DNA of 5,835 bases from Halanaerobiaceae bacterium (GTDB lineage: Bacteria > Bacillota_F > Halanaerobiia > Halanaerobiales > CSSED10-376), in the NCBI GenBank assembly GCA_003557445.1, contig PWOK01000321.1, positions 1 to 5,835 on the forward strand, in the 5' to 3' direction. Below, piece by piece: positions 1 through 5,508 of the stretch. The notes under the pieces were generated by a model. That model searched no databases. It saw only the letters and a list, made by a program, of their open reading frames with translations, and was not told where the DNA came from. Numbering within the stretch: the first letter of the stretch is position 1; the number at the start of each line of letters is the position of its first letter. A program made the position numbers and the translations under genes.

Positions 1-2
1 AA

Positions 3-968
3 ATTCAGGAACTTAATAAAGAAGATAATCTTCCTGTTAGCATTATAATAGGGGATGTTAATGGTTTAAAGTTAATCAATGATACATATGGGCATAATAA
101 AGGTGATAAACTGTTGTTAAAAACAGCAAGAATATTAAAAAAGGCCTGCCGGGAAAAGGATATAATCGTGCGCTGGGGTGGAGATGAATTTGTTGTTTTT
201 ATGCCTCAGTCAGAAAGAAAGATTGCCAGCTCTATCTGTAAAAAAATCAAAAATCTTTGCAGACAGTCTGAGCAAAAAGAAATTCCTGTCTCCATATCAC
301 TGGGAACTGCAGTTAAAAATAGTTTTGATCAGGATATATTTAAAATATTAAAAGAAGCAGAGGATAAAATGTATAGAAATAAGCTTGTTGAAAGTAAAAG
401 TGCAAAAAATAATCTGGTCAGTACATTATTAAAAACACTTGGTGCTAAAAGCCATGAAACAGAGGAACATGCCCGGCGTCTTGAAAAACTGGCCTTAATG
501 CTGGGTCAGGAAATTGGTTTAACCTCTTCTGAATTGAACAGACTGTCTCTTCTTGCTTCTCTTCATGATATTGGTAAAACCAGTATTTCTGAAGAAATAC
601 TGAAAAAAGAGGACAAACTTACTGCTCAGGAATGGGATATTATAAAAACCCATACAGAAGTGGGGCATAAAATTGCCTCCTCAACAGATGAATTTGCTCT
701 TATAGCTGAGGAAATACTTTCTCACCATGAAAAGTGGGATGGTAGTGGTTACCCCCGGGGACTTTCTGGGGAAGAAATACCGGTTCTGGCCCGGATTATA
801 TCTATAGTGGATGCCTATGATGCTATGACCAATAACAGACCATATAGAGAAGCTATCTCCAGAGAAAAAGCCTTAAAAGATATAGAAAAGCATGCAGGCA
901 GTCAATTTGACCCCCGCCTTGCCAAATTATTCATAAAGCTTATGAAAGCAAATAATAAAAGAAAATAA
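3..968 (+). CDS. GGDEF / HD-GYP protein: cyclic-di-GMP synthase and phosphodiesterase (5' end missing)
   Basis: The reading frame is open from the left edge, so the gene is 5'-partial. A TTG at 114 is not the start, because GGDEF sequence continues upstream of it. Numbering from the first complete codon (nt 3), residues 1-130 are a GGDEF (diguanylate cyclase) domain lacking only its N-terminal edge. Visible are the metal-site Asp18 in GDVNG, Asn26 and Asp35 (GTP contacts), the RxxD inhibitory site (REKD, 50-53) exactly five residues before GGDEF (59-63), and a closing AEDKMY (119-124). Residues about 133-318 are a complete HD-GYP phosphodiesterase domain: ETEEH (152-156), HDIGK (188-192), His217, HHE (241-243), GYP (249-251) and VDAYD (269-273). 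The spacing of these ligands agrees with that known for trinuclear HD-GYP enzymes. The protein would make and degrade cyclic-di-GMP in the cytoplasm or at the membrane. Any sensor region would lie upstream, unseen. No terminator hairpin follows the stop codon. Confidence 0.93.
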   Translation: MQELNKEDNLPVSIIIGDVNGLKLINDTYGHNKGDKLLLKTARILKKACREKDIIVRWGGDEFVVFMPQSERKIASSICKKIKNLCRQSEQKEIPVSISLGTAVKNSFDQDIFKILKEAEDKMYRNKLVESKSAKNNLVSTLLKTLGAKSHETEEHARRLEKLALMLGQEIGLTSSELNRLSLLASLHDIGKTSISEEILKKEDKLTAQEWDIIKTHTEVGHKIASSTDEFALIAEEILSHHEKWDGSGYPRGLSGEEIPVLARIISIVDAYDAMTNNRPYREAISREKALKDIEKHAGSQFDPRLAKLFIKLMKANNKRK

Positions 969-982
969 TAATAGTATTTAAT

Positions 983-1011
983 TTGAGAGGTTTTTATAAA
1001 TTTGATAAAAT
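983..1011 (+). promoter_or_regulatory. Putative sigma-A-type promoter of galU
   Basis: TTGAGA (983-988) and TAAAAT (1006-1011) are separated by 17 bp, each matching five of six consensus bases. Transcription would start near 1018, about 34 bases before the galU start codon. This suggests galU is transcribed separately from the GGDEF gene, although the lack of a terminator between them also allows read-through. The call rests on sequence match alone, and AT-rich DNA gives such matches by chance. Confidence 0.45.
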
Positions 1012-1034
1012 AGGATTAATACAATAAAAATAGC

Positions 1035-1040
1035 AGGAGG
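1035..1040 (+). promoter_or_regulatory. Ribosome binding site of galU
   Basis: A perfect AGGAGG lies 11 bases before the ATG at 1052. The spacer is longer than the usual 6-9, but no nearer in-frame start codon exists, and the protein begins with the typical GalU N-terminus, so the start is secure. Confidence 0.75.
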
Positions 1041-1051
1041 TTGAAATATAA

Positions 1052-1927
1052 ATGAAAGTAACTAAAGCAATAATACCGGCAGCAGGATTGGGAACAAGAT
1101 TTTTGCCGGCAACCAAAGCCCAGCCCAAAGAAATGTTACCAATAGTGGATAAACCTACAATTCAATATATAATTGAAGAGGCTGTTGAGGCTGGTATAAC
1201 AGATATATTAATAATCACAGGAAAAAACAAGGGCAGTATTGAAGATCATTTTGATAAATCATTAACACTGGAAATGGCTTTAAAAAATAAAGGCAAATAT
1301 GATTTGCTGGATAAAATACAAAGCCTATCAAACCTTGTTGATATACATTATGTAAGACAAAAACAACCCAGAGGTCTGGGACATGCTGTTTATTGTGCCC
1401 GAACTTTTATCCATGATGAGCCATTTGCTGTTTTGCTTGGTGATGATGTAATGGTTTCAAAAAAACCGGTTATTAAACAGATGATGGAGGTTTATGAAAA
1501 ATACAAAGAACCAGTACTGGGTGTTCAGAAAGTACCTGAAACTGAAGTGGATAAATATGGAATAGTGGATTATGGGCATAAAAAGGAAAGGGTTTATCAT
1601 GTTAAAGATTTAATTGAAAAACCAGAAATAGATAAATCTCCTTCCAATCTTGCCATATGTGGCAGATATATTATTACTCCTGACATTTTCCCTTTGCTTA
1701 AAAACACTGAACCGGGAAGGGGTAATGAGATACAGCTAACTGATGCCCTCAAAAAACTGATTAACACCCGGGATATGTTTGCCTATAATTTTACGGGAAA
1801 ACGTTATGATATTGGTAATAAAATGGGTTTTCTCAAAGCAACAGTTGAATTTGCTTTGAGTAGAGATGATCTCAAAGAGGAATTTACTGTTTATTTAAAG
1901 AAATTGCTAAAAACACTTGATAATTAA
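1052..1927 (+). CDS. galU: UTP--glucose-1-phosphate uridylyltransferase (UDP-glucose pyrophosphorylase)
   Basis: The product makes UDP-glucose from UTP and glucose-1-phosphate in the cytoplasm, supplying glucosyl units for exopolysaccharide, glycolipids, teichoic-acid decoration or galactose metabolism. The 291-residue length is normal for bacterial GalU. The nucleotide-binding signature begins at residue 10 (AAGLGTRFLPATKAQPKEM, 10-28), with the conserved Arg16 and Lys26. Further family landmarks are GLGHAV near residue 108, the metal-site LLGDD near 128, KYGIVDYG near 168, LIEKP near 187, GRGNEIQLTDAL near 222 and KRYDIGNK near 250. The gene is complete, with no missing motif. It follows the cyclic-di-GMP gene by 83 bp, has its own plausible promoter and ends at a strong terminator, so it may be monocistronic. 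A closely related nucleotidyltransferase (for example RfbA-type) is much less likely, given the GalU-specific KAQPKEM and IEDHFD sequences. Confidence 0.96.
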   Translation: MKVTKAIIPAAGLGTRFLPATKAQPKEMLPIVDKPTIQYIIEEAVEAGITDILIITGKNKGSIEDHFDKSLTLEMALKNKGKYDLLDKIQSLSNLVDIHYVRQKQPRGLGHAVYCARTFIHDEPFAVLLGDDVMVSKKPVIKQMMEVYEKYKEPVLGVQKVPETEVDKYGIVDYGHKKERVYHVKDLIEKPEIDKSPSNLAICGRYIITPDIFPLLKNTEPGRGNEIQLTDALKKLINTRDMFAYNFTGKRYDIGNKMGFLKATVEFALSRDDLKEEFTVYLKKLLKTLDN

Positions 1928-1929
1928 AG

Positions 1930-1955
1930 AAAACCCCTTTTTTAAAGGGGTTTTT
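1930..1955. terminator. Bidirectional rho-independent terminator between galU and the convergent gene
   Basis: The arms AAAACCCCTTT (1930-1940) and AAAGGGGTTTT (1944-1954) pair perfectly over 11 bp around a three-base TTT loop. A T-tract follows on the + strand, and the A-run of the left arm gives the equivalent T-tract on the - strand. It begins three bases after the galU stop and ends five bases before the stop codon of the convergent gene, so it can terminate transcription from both sides. Confidence 0.9.
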
Positions 1956-1959
1956 ACGG

Positions 1960-2877
1960 TTAACTTCCTTTTATTTCAATAACAGAATCCATTTTTACAG
2001 GTATTCTAAAAGAAATATTACTTTCTTTATCTTTAACAAAAAGAGTGCCTGATAGCTTTTGTTCTAGAAAAGCTTCTTTAATCCAGTTGTTTTGTTTGTT
2101 AATAACAAAATGGCCTTTTTGATTGCTTTCAGAATCAATCTCAAAATTGATTTCAATATTATCATTTTCTGCAAAATCCATTAGCAGATCAAAATCTCCC
2201 GGTTCAAAGTCACTTTCAATATCAATAATAATTTTATTTTCCTGAACACTATTTAAAGTAAAAACATTGTGTGATATTAAACTAAATAAATAATTATATT
2301 CAAGTGATGATTCCCAGCTTTCCCCGGGGCTAACCGGATATTCAGGAATATAAGAGATAGACTGGTTTATTACATCTTCAAACTGATATTCTTCAATTAA
2401 AAGTTCAAGTTCCTGGTCAGTATCCTCAATTATTTTATCTTTAAGTTCATCAAATCCTTCAATATTTATTATTTTAGCATAAGGGGTAATTTCAATAGTA
2501 AAAGTAAAATCTTCAAGATGAGAAGCAATATCTTCTAATTCCTTTTCCGGTTCCTGTTCAGCTAAATCATCATAAAGATCTCCTTCAATATCTGTAATAT
2601 TCATTTTAAATTCTCTATATTTCACATTTATAATATAATTATTATCATCAGTTATCTCCAGCACTTCAAAATCTTTTACTGATTCTATCTCCTGTACCAT
2701 GGAAATATCTGAACCAAACAAATTAACTGACAGAGATTGCCTGATAAAAGAATCTATTTGATAGGTATTTCCCTGTTCCAGGTTTAAACTTAAATCATAT
2801 TTTTCTTCAGCTTTCAGGCTGGATGTAAAAAAAGAGATTATGATAAGAGATAAAAATAAAACTAATATTTTCTTCAT
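1960..2877 (-). CDS. Secreted acidic protein of unknown function, DUF6263-like
   Basis: The 305-residue protein starts with a clear Sec signal peptide: MKK, a hydrophobic stretch over residues 4-18, and a likely cleavage after Ala23 (LKA/EE). There is no lipobox cysteine and no second membrane segment, so it is probably exported past the membrane. The mature part is rich in Asp and Glu, and an especially acidic helix-like stretch spans about 100-120 and 143-168. The general pattern is an early GNTYQI with a following RQSLSV, then alternating beta-like strands, then a PVSPGESW motif at 181-188. This resembles proteins annotated as DUF6263, but I judge that by eye only. No catalytic residues are recognisable, so no function is assigned. 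It converges on galU across a shared terminator and diverges from the gene at 3073, which encodes another exported protein. The ATG is well supported by an upstream AGGAAGGTG. Confidence 0.85.
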   Translation of the reverse strand: MKKILVLFLSLIIISFFTSSLKAEEKYDLSLNLEQGNTYQIDSFIRQSLSVNLFGSDISMVQEIESVKDFEVLEITDDNNYIINVKYREFKMNITDIEGDLYDDLAEQEPEKELEDIASHLEDFTFTIEITPYAKIINIEGFDELKDKIIEDTDQELELLIEEYQFEDVINQSISYIPEYPVSPGESWESSLEYNYLFSLISHNVFTLNSVQENKIIIDIESDFEPGDFDLLMDFAENDNIEINFEIDSESNQKGHFVINKQNNWIKEAFLEQKLSGTLFVKDKESNISFRIPVKMDSVIEIKGS

Positions 2878-2884
2878 TTATATT

Positions 2885-2893
2885 CACCTTCCT
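2885..2893 (-). promoter_or_regulatory. Ribosome binding site of the DUF6263-like gene
   Basis: On the minus strand this reads AGGAAGGTG, ending seven bases before the ATG at 2877. The AAGGTG core pairs well with the 16S rRNA 3' end. It fixes the start at the methionine that opens the signal peptide. Confidence 0.75.
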
Positions 2894-3012
2894 GATTATA
2901 TTTGATTTACAGAAAAAATCACTATATTTATCTTTCAATATAATATACCTTAAATCCTCTTTTTAATATTTAATATTTACTGGGTGAAATATACAAAAAT
3001 AATTAATGCAAG

Positions 3013-3040
3013 TTGTTTTTATGTTTGTTATAATTATAAC
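3013..3040 (+). promoter_or_regulatory. Putative promoter of the exported-protein gene at 3073
   Basis: A perfect TATAAT (3029-3034) is preceded by TG one base upstream (3026-3027), giving an extended -10 TGTTATAAT. This type can work without a good -35, and none is present at the right distance. An overlapping alternative is TTGTTT (3013-3018), 16 bp, TATAAC (3035-3040). Either would start transcription around 3041-3047, leaving a short leader with the ribosome binding site. Confidence 0.5.
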
Positions 3041-3042
3041 AA
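3025..3042. repeat. 18-bp perfect palindrome overlapping the -10 element (candidate operator)
   Basis: TTGTTATAATTATAACAA is identical to its reverse complement. It covers the whole -10 region of the promoter for the gene at 3073, which is where a repressor dimer would block transcription. It has no loop and no following T-tract, so it is not a terminator. Because it is AT-rich it could also be a by-product of the -10 sequence. No regulator gene is adjacent in the window. Confidence 0.5.
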
Positions 3043-3052
3043 GTAATAAAAT

Positions 3053-3060
3053 AAGGGAGG
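3053..3060 (+). promoter_or_regulatory. Ribosome binding site of the gene at 3073
   Basis: AAGGGAGG lies 12 bases before the ATG at 3073, a long spacer similar to that of galU. An in-frame TAA at 3067-3069 rules out any start between the site and this ATG. Confidence 0.65.
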
Positions 3061-3072
3061 CTAAAATAATCA

Positions 3073-3756
3073 ATGAAAAATAACAGCAAAAAAATCAAAA
3101 TGACAGTCTGTTTTTTGTTAATAATATTTATGGTTCTTTCATTAAACTTAAATACTCATAGCAGTGATGGTCCCCGTTTAAATGTTATCCATAATGACCA
3201 TCTTATAGGGCAGGATATAATATCCATACTGGGTATTGATGTTTTGAAAATTTCCCTTGATGAATTTTATAATCTTGCTCAATTGAATACCTATCTTGAG
3301 ATTTATTATAATGGTGAAGAAAAACATCTTGAAAAAATCAAAAAAAGCCCGGATTACAGAGAAAAAAATAATTATGTTCCTCTTTATATCTTATTGAGTA
3401 CTTCCTTTAATAACCCTTTACTTCTGGAAGATAATCATTTGTTTTATAATAGTGATATTGCTCATAGAATAGAGGGAGAAAGATCAGTAATACTGGGTGA
3501 AAAAGGAAAAACAATTATGGATACAGGAAAGATTAAAGATCTTTCACCGTATCTTGATTCAACTTATATTCTCAAACAACCTTCAATTGCTACTGATTTT
3601 GAAATAGAATATGATCAAAGAATTTCATTATATAGACTGTTTTTTTCCAGTGAAGAAAACGATCAGGAATATGGTATTGACAGTAAAAATATAAAAGAAG
3701 CCTCACTTAATAATAATCTGGTAGTTGATATACAGATAGAAATAAAACCAATGTAA
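3073..3756 (+). CDS. Exported protein of unknown function
   Basis: I do not recognise this 227-residue protein. The N-terminus is basic (MKNNSKKIK) and is followed by a hydrophobic segment at about 11-25, which reads as a Sec signal peptide or a single membrane anchor. Cys13 lies inside the hydrophobic core rather than in a lipobox, so it is probably not a lipoprotein. The rest appears soluble and extracytoplasmic. A segment at 99-110 (NNYVPLYILLST) faintly recalls the YVPLRFLAEA-type core of copper-amine-oxidase-N-like domains common in secreted Firmicute proteins. The flanking sequence is too degenerate to make that call, and no catalytic motif is seen. The gene is complete, with a ribosome binding site and an upstream in-frame stop. 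It diverges from another exported-protein gene and converges on the phosphate transporter gene with only 11 bp between stop codons and no terminator hairpin. Confidence 0.8.
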   Translation: MKNNSKKIKMTVCFLLIIFMVLSLNLNTHSSDGPRLNVIHNDHLIGQDIISILGIDVLKISLDEFYNLAQLNTYLEIYYNGEEKHLEKIKKSPDYREKNNYVPLYILLSTSFNNPLLLEDNHLFYNSDIAHRIEGERSVILGEKGKTIMDTGKIKDLSPYLDSTYILKQPSIATDFEIEYDQRISLYRLFFSSEENDQEYGIDSKNIKEASLNNNLVVDIQIEIKPM

Positions 3757-3767
3757 GGTAGGAAAAA

Positions 3768-4694
3768 TCAAATTGCAATAAAAATATATGATAATATAAT
3801 TCCCAGTATTGCAGCTATTGAGGGGGTACCAATCCAGCCAAAAAGAATATTTTTTGTTGTTTTTAAATTTAACATATTAACATCTTTAACAAGTCCCACA
3901 CCAATTACAGCACCAACAATTGCCTGAGATGAGGATACAGGAATACCTATCTGAGCATAAATATAAAGGGTTATAGAGTGGGCCAGTACTGATATCAAAG
4001 CTGTCAGAGGAGTTAACTGAAGTATTTTGTTACCCACAGTTTTCATTACTGGCCTGCTGTAGATTATACCCAGGCCAATACTCATACCACCAATTAAGGC
4101 CCCCATTGCTGGAGAAAAAAGACCAGCCTGAACATATACACCCATCACATTGGCAACATTATTTGCTCCCAGTGAATAGGCTCCATAAATCCCGGTTAGA
4201 ACCAGACCAATTTTTATATAATAGTCCAGCTGTCCAATATGAGCAATTTTGTGATCAATAAATTTCAAATAAAACCAGTAAATAAGAGAGGCTATAAAGG
4301 CAGCTCCCAGAGGAGTTGTAATCCAGGCAATAATAATCGGTCCCAGATAAACAAAATGGACATTTCCCTGAATTAAACCTGCCCCAATAATAGCTCCAAC
4401 CACTGCCTGAGATGTAGATATTGGTAGCCCCAGAAAAGTCATTAGTGTTACTGTAAGTGCAGCAGCCAGTGAAGTAATAAAGGCAGAAGTAAGTGTCTGA
4501 TCTGCAAGTGAACCCAGGGTTTCAATACCACCGGTTCCTTCCAGAACAGCTCCCAGAAGAACAAAAAGACTGGTTAAAGCTACTGCGGTTTCAAATTTAA
4601 TTGTTTTTGTGGTTACAGCTGTTCCAAATATATTGGCACTATCATTGGCACCAAGAGTACCTCCCAGGTATATGCCTGAAAATAATTGCCACAT
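3768..4694 (-). CDS. Inorganic phosphate transporter, Pit family
   Basis: This is a 308-residue, strongly hydrophobic integral membrane protein of the Pit/PHO-4 family, which imports inorganic phosphate with a coupling cation (H+ or Na+). The family's inverted repeat is clear. GANDSAN (15-21) and PISTSQAVVGAIIG (91-104) in the first half mirror GANNVAN (176-182) and PVSSSQAIVGAVIG (252-265) in the second. Each half also has a W-I-x-T-P element (124-128 and 287-291). It is at the short end for the family, as is usual for Pits paired with a DUF47 protein. The second repeat has Asn179 where the first has Asp18. The ribosome binding site lies within the last codons of the upstream DUF47 gene and the stop-to-start gap is 3 bp, so the two are surely co-transcribed and probably translationally coupled. 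The stop is TGA, and no terminator hairpin is visible after it. The symbol pit would be generic, so none is assigned. Confidence 0.95.
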   Translation of the reverse strand: MWQLFSGIYLGGTLGANDSANIFGTAVTTKTIKFETAVALTSLFVLLGAVLEGTGGIETLGSLADQTLTSAFITSLAAALTVTLMTFLGLPISTSQAVVGAIIGAGLIQGNVHFVYLGPIIIAWITTPLGAAFIASLIYWFYLKFIDHKIAHIGQLDYYIKIGLVLTGIYGAYSLGANNVANVMGVYVQAGLFSPAMGALIGGMSIGLGIIYSRPVMKTVGNKILQLTPLTALISVLAHSITLYIYAQIGIPVSSSQAIVGAVIGVGLVKDVNMLNLKTTKNILFGWIGTPSIAAILGIILSYIFIAI

Positions 4695-4697
4695 GTT

Positions 4698-5348
4698 TTA
4701 TCCTCTCCTTACAGCCACTATAATTTCTATTTTATCCCCTGCATTTTCAATAATATCTGTTAGGCTGGCTATTTTTGTTACAGTATCACGGTAGGCCAGC
4801 TTTTGAGCCAGTTCAATATCCTCTCTCTGGCTTATTTTTCTAATGATTTTTTCTTCAATATCATCTACCTCTGATTCAATATATTCTAATTGACCGGCAC
4901 TGGCAAGGGCCTGATGCATGTCAGTAAAAATTAAAGAAACTGCTTTTTTTAAGGTTTGATACTGTTTTTTGATTTTAATTAACATCTCATTAATCTTTTT
5001 TTCATTTAAATCTGAAAGGTCAAGAGAAATAAAGAAAGTAGAATCAAGTACATCTTCAGCTGTATCAGCAATATCATCTATATCTTCTATTAAATTCATT
5101 AAATCTGCCCGTGTATTGGGCATTAATGACCCCTGTAATAATTTTGATATTATCTTTCTTCTGTGTTCATCAGCTTCACTTTCTGCACTGTGTGCTGTTT
5201 GTGACAATTTTTTTACTTTTTCATTTTCACCATTTTTAATATATTCAATAATAGCATCTGAAGCAGCAAAAAGGCATTTTTCTACACTATCTGTTAAACT
5301 GGCAAAGAGTTCTTCAATTTCAGCAAATTTACCCCAGAATAAGGACAT
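4698..5348 (-). CDS. DUF47 / PhoU-like regulator of the phosphate transporter
   Basis: This 216-residue, all-helical, cytoplasmic protein belongs to the DUF47 (PhoU-divergent) family, whose usual length is just over 200 residues. Family landmarks are the start MSLFWGKFAEIEELF, ESEADEHRR at 56-64, LLQGSLMPNTRADL (70-83), the acidic IEDIDDIADTAED (87-99) and the C-terminal TDIIENAGD (197-205). In PhoU-like proteins the acidic E/D-rich motifs bind metal clusters. The family is typically encoded next to Pit transporters and is thought to modulate their activity, which is the role inferred here. It is the first gene of the two-gene operon, with an AGGAGGG site seven bases before the ATG and an extended -10 promoter just upstream. 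No membrane segment or signal peptide is present. The gene appears complete and undamaged. Confidence 0.93.
   Translation of the reverse strand: MSLFWGKFAEIEELFASLTDSVEKCLFAASDAIIEYIKNGENEKVKKLSQTAHSAESEADEHRRKIISKLLQGSLMPNTRADLMNLIEDIDDIADTAEDVLDSTFFISLDLSDLNEKKINEMLIKIKKQYQTLKKAVSLIFTDMHQALASAGQLEYIESEVDDIEEKIIRKISQREDIELAQKLAYRDTVTKIASLTDIIENAGDKIEIIVAVRRG
4702..4710 (-). promoter_or_regulatory. Ribosome binding site of the phosphate transporter, inside the DUF47 gene
   Basis: On the minus strand this reads AAGGAGAGG, seven bases before the transporter ATG. It is made from the final codons (Val-Arg-Arg-Gly) of the DUF47 gene. Ribosomes finishing DUF47 would end almost on the next start codon, which supports translational coupling and a matched ratio of the two proteins. 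Confidence 0.75.
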
Positions 5349-5355
5349 AATTTTT

Positions 5356-5362
5356 CCCTCCT
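5356..5362 (-). promoter_or_regulatory. Ribosome binding site of the DUF47 gene
   Basis: On the minus strand this reads AGGAGGG with a seven-base spacer to the ATG at 5348. It is near-optimal and sets the start at MSLFWG. Confidence 0.8.
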
Positions 5363-5379
5363 GTATATAATTTTTTTAG

Positions 5380-5388
5380 ATTATAACA
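5380..5388 (-). promoter_or_regulatory. Putative extended -10 promoter of the DUF47-Pit operon
   Basis: On the minus strand this reads TGTTATAAT: a perfect TATAAT (5380-5385) with TG one base upstream. The hexamer 17 bp further up is TGGATT, a poor -35, which suits an extended -10 promoter. Transcription would start near 5373, giving a leader of about 25 bases that just contains the ribosome binding site. Confidence 0.55.
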
Positions 5389-5454
5389 TATATATTAAAA
5401 TTAATCCAGTTAAACAAACCTTCACCCTGTTTCTTCTTGTAAATTGTTAAACTA

Positions 5455-5463
5455 TGTTATAAA
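5455..5463 (+). promoter_or_regulatory. Putative extended -10 promoter of the DUF2229-type gene
   Basis: TGTTATAAA has TG (5455-5456) one base before TATAAA (5458-5463). A weak CTTGTA (5436-5441) lies 16 bp upstream. The leader would be about 40 bases. It faces away from the phosphate operon promoter, and the two cores form an inverted pair (TTATAACATA at 5381-5390, TATGTTATAA at 5453-5462). Confidence 0.45.
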
Positions 5464-5493
5464 ATAATAATTGCAATTTAAGTGAAAACAAAT

Positions 5494-5498
5494 AGGAG
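5494..5498 (+). promoter_or_regulatory. Ribosome binding site of the DUF2229-type gene
   Basis: AGGAG lies ten bases before the ATG at 5509. With the strongly conserved MKIGIP N-terminus, this fixes the start. Confidence 0.65.
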
Positions 5499-5508
5499 TA
5501 GATTTTAA

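Larger units (their letters stand above)
2878..3072. other. AT-rich divergent intergenic control region (195 bp)
   Basis: This spacer separates two outward-facing genes for exported proteins and must hold both promoters. On the + side there is a consensus -10 and an 18-bp palindrome, listed separately. On the - side I find AT-rich hexamers such as TTGAAA (2933-2938, minus strand) and TATAGT (minus strand, near 2921-2926), but no pair with proper spacing, so no leftward promoter is called. The direct repeat AATATTT-AATATTT occurs at 2965-2978. No ORF, RNA gene or terminator hairpin is evident. Confidence 0.6.

Noticed and set aside
114..116. TTG as the start of the GGDEF/HD-GYP gene
   Set aside because: The frame is open to the left edge and the 37 upstream codons encode conserved GGDEF residues (GDVNG, NDTYGH), so the true start lies outside the window.
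969..1051. Riboswitch or terminator between the cyclic-di-GMP gene and galU
   Set aside because: The 83-bp gap is too short and AT-rich for a GEMM-type riboswitch, and no stable stem is visible.
2901..2960. Leftward promoter for the DUF6263-like gene
   Set aside because: Several AT-rich hexamers exist (TTGAAA, TATAGT, TATAAT on the minus strand), but none pair at 16-18 bp, and the TATAAT at 2895-2900 would place the start of transcription within the ribosome binding site.
3772..3779. ATTGCAAT palindrome at the end of the Pit gene as a terminator
   Set aside because: Four-base arms with no loop and no GC content cannot form a terminator hairpin.
4609..4794. Open frame of 61 codons on the + strand
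   Set aside because: It lies opposite the junction of the Pit and DUF47 genes, has no ribosome binding site and resembles no protein family; it is an antisense shadow.
4969..5370. Open frame of 133 codons on the + strand
   Set aside because: It is antisense to the DUF47 gene. Its serine- and isoleucine-rich composition follows from the complement of acidic helical codons, and it lacks a ribosome binding site.
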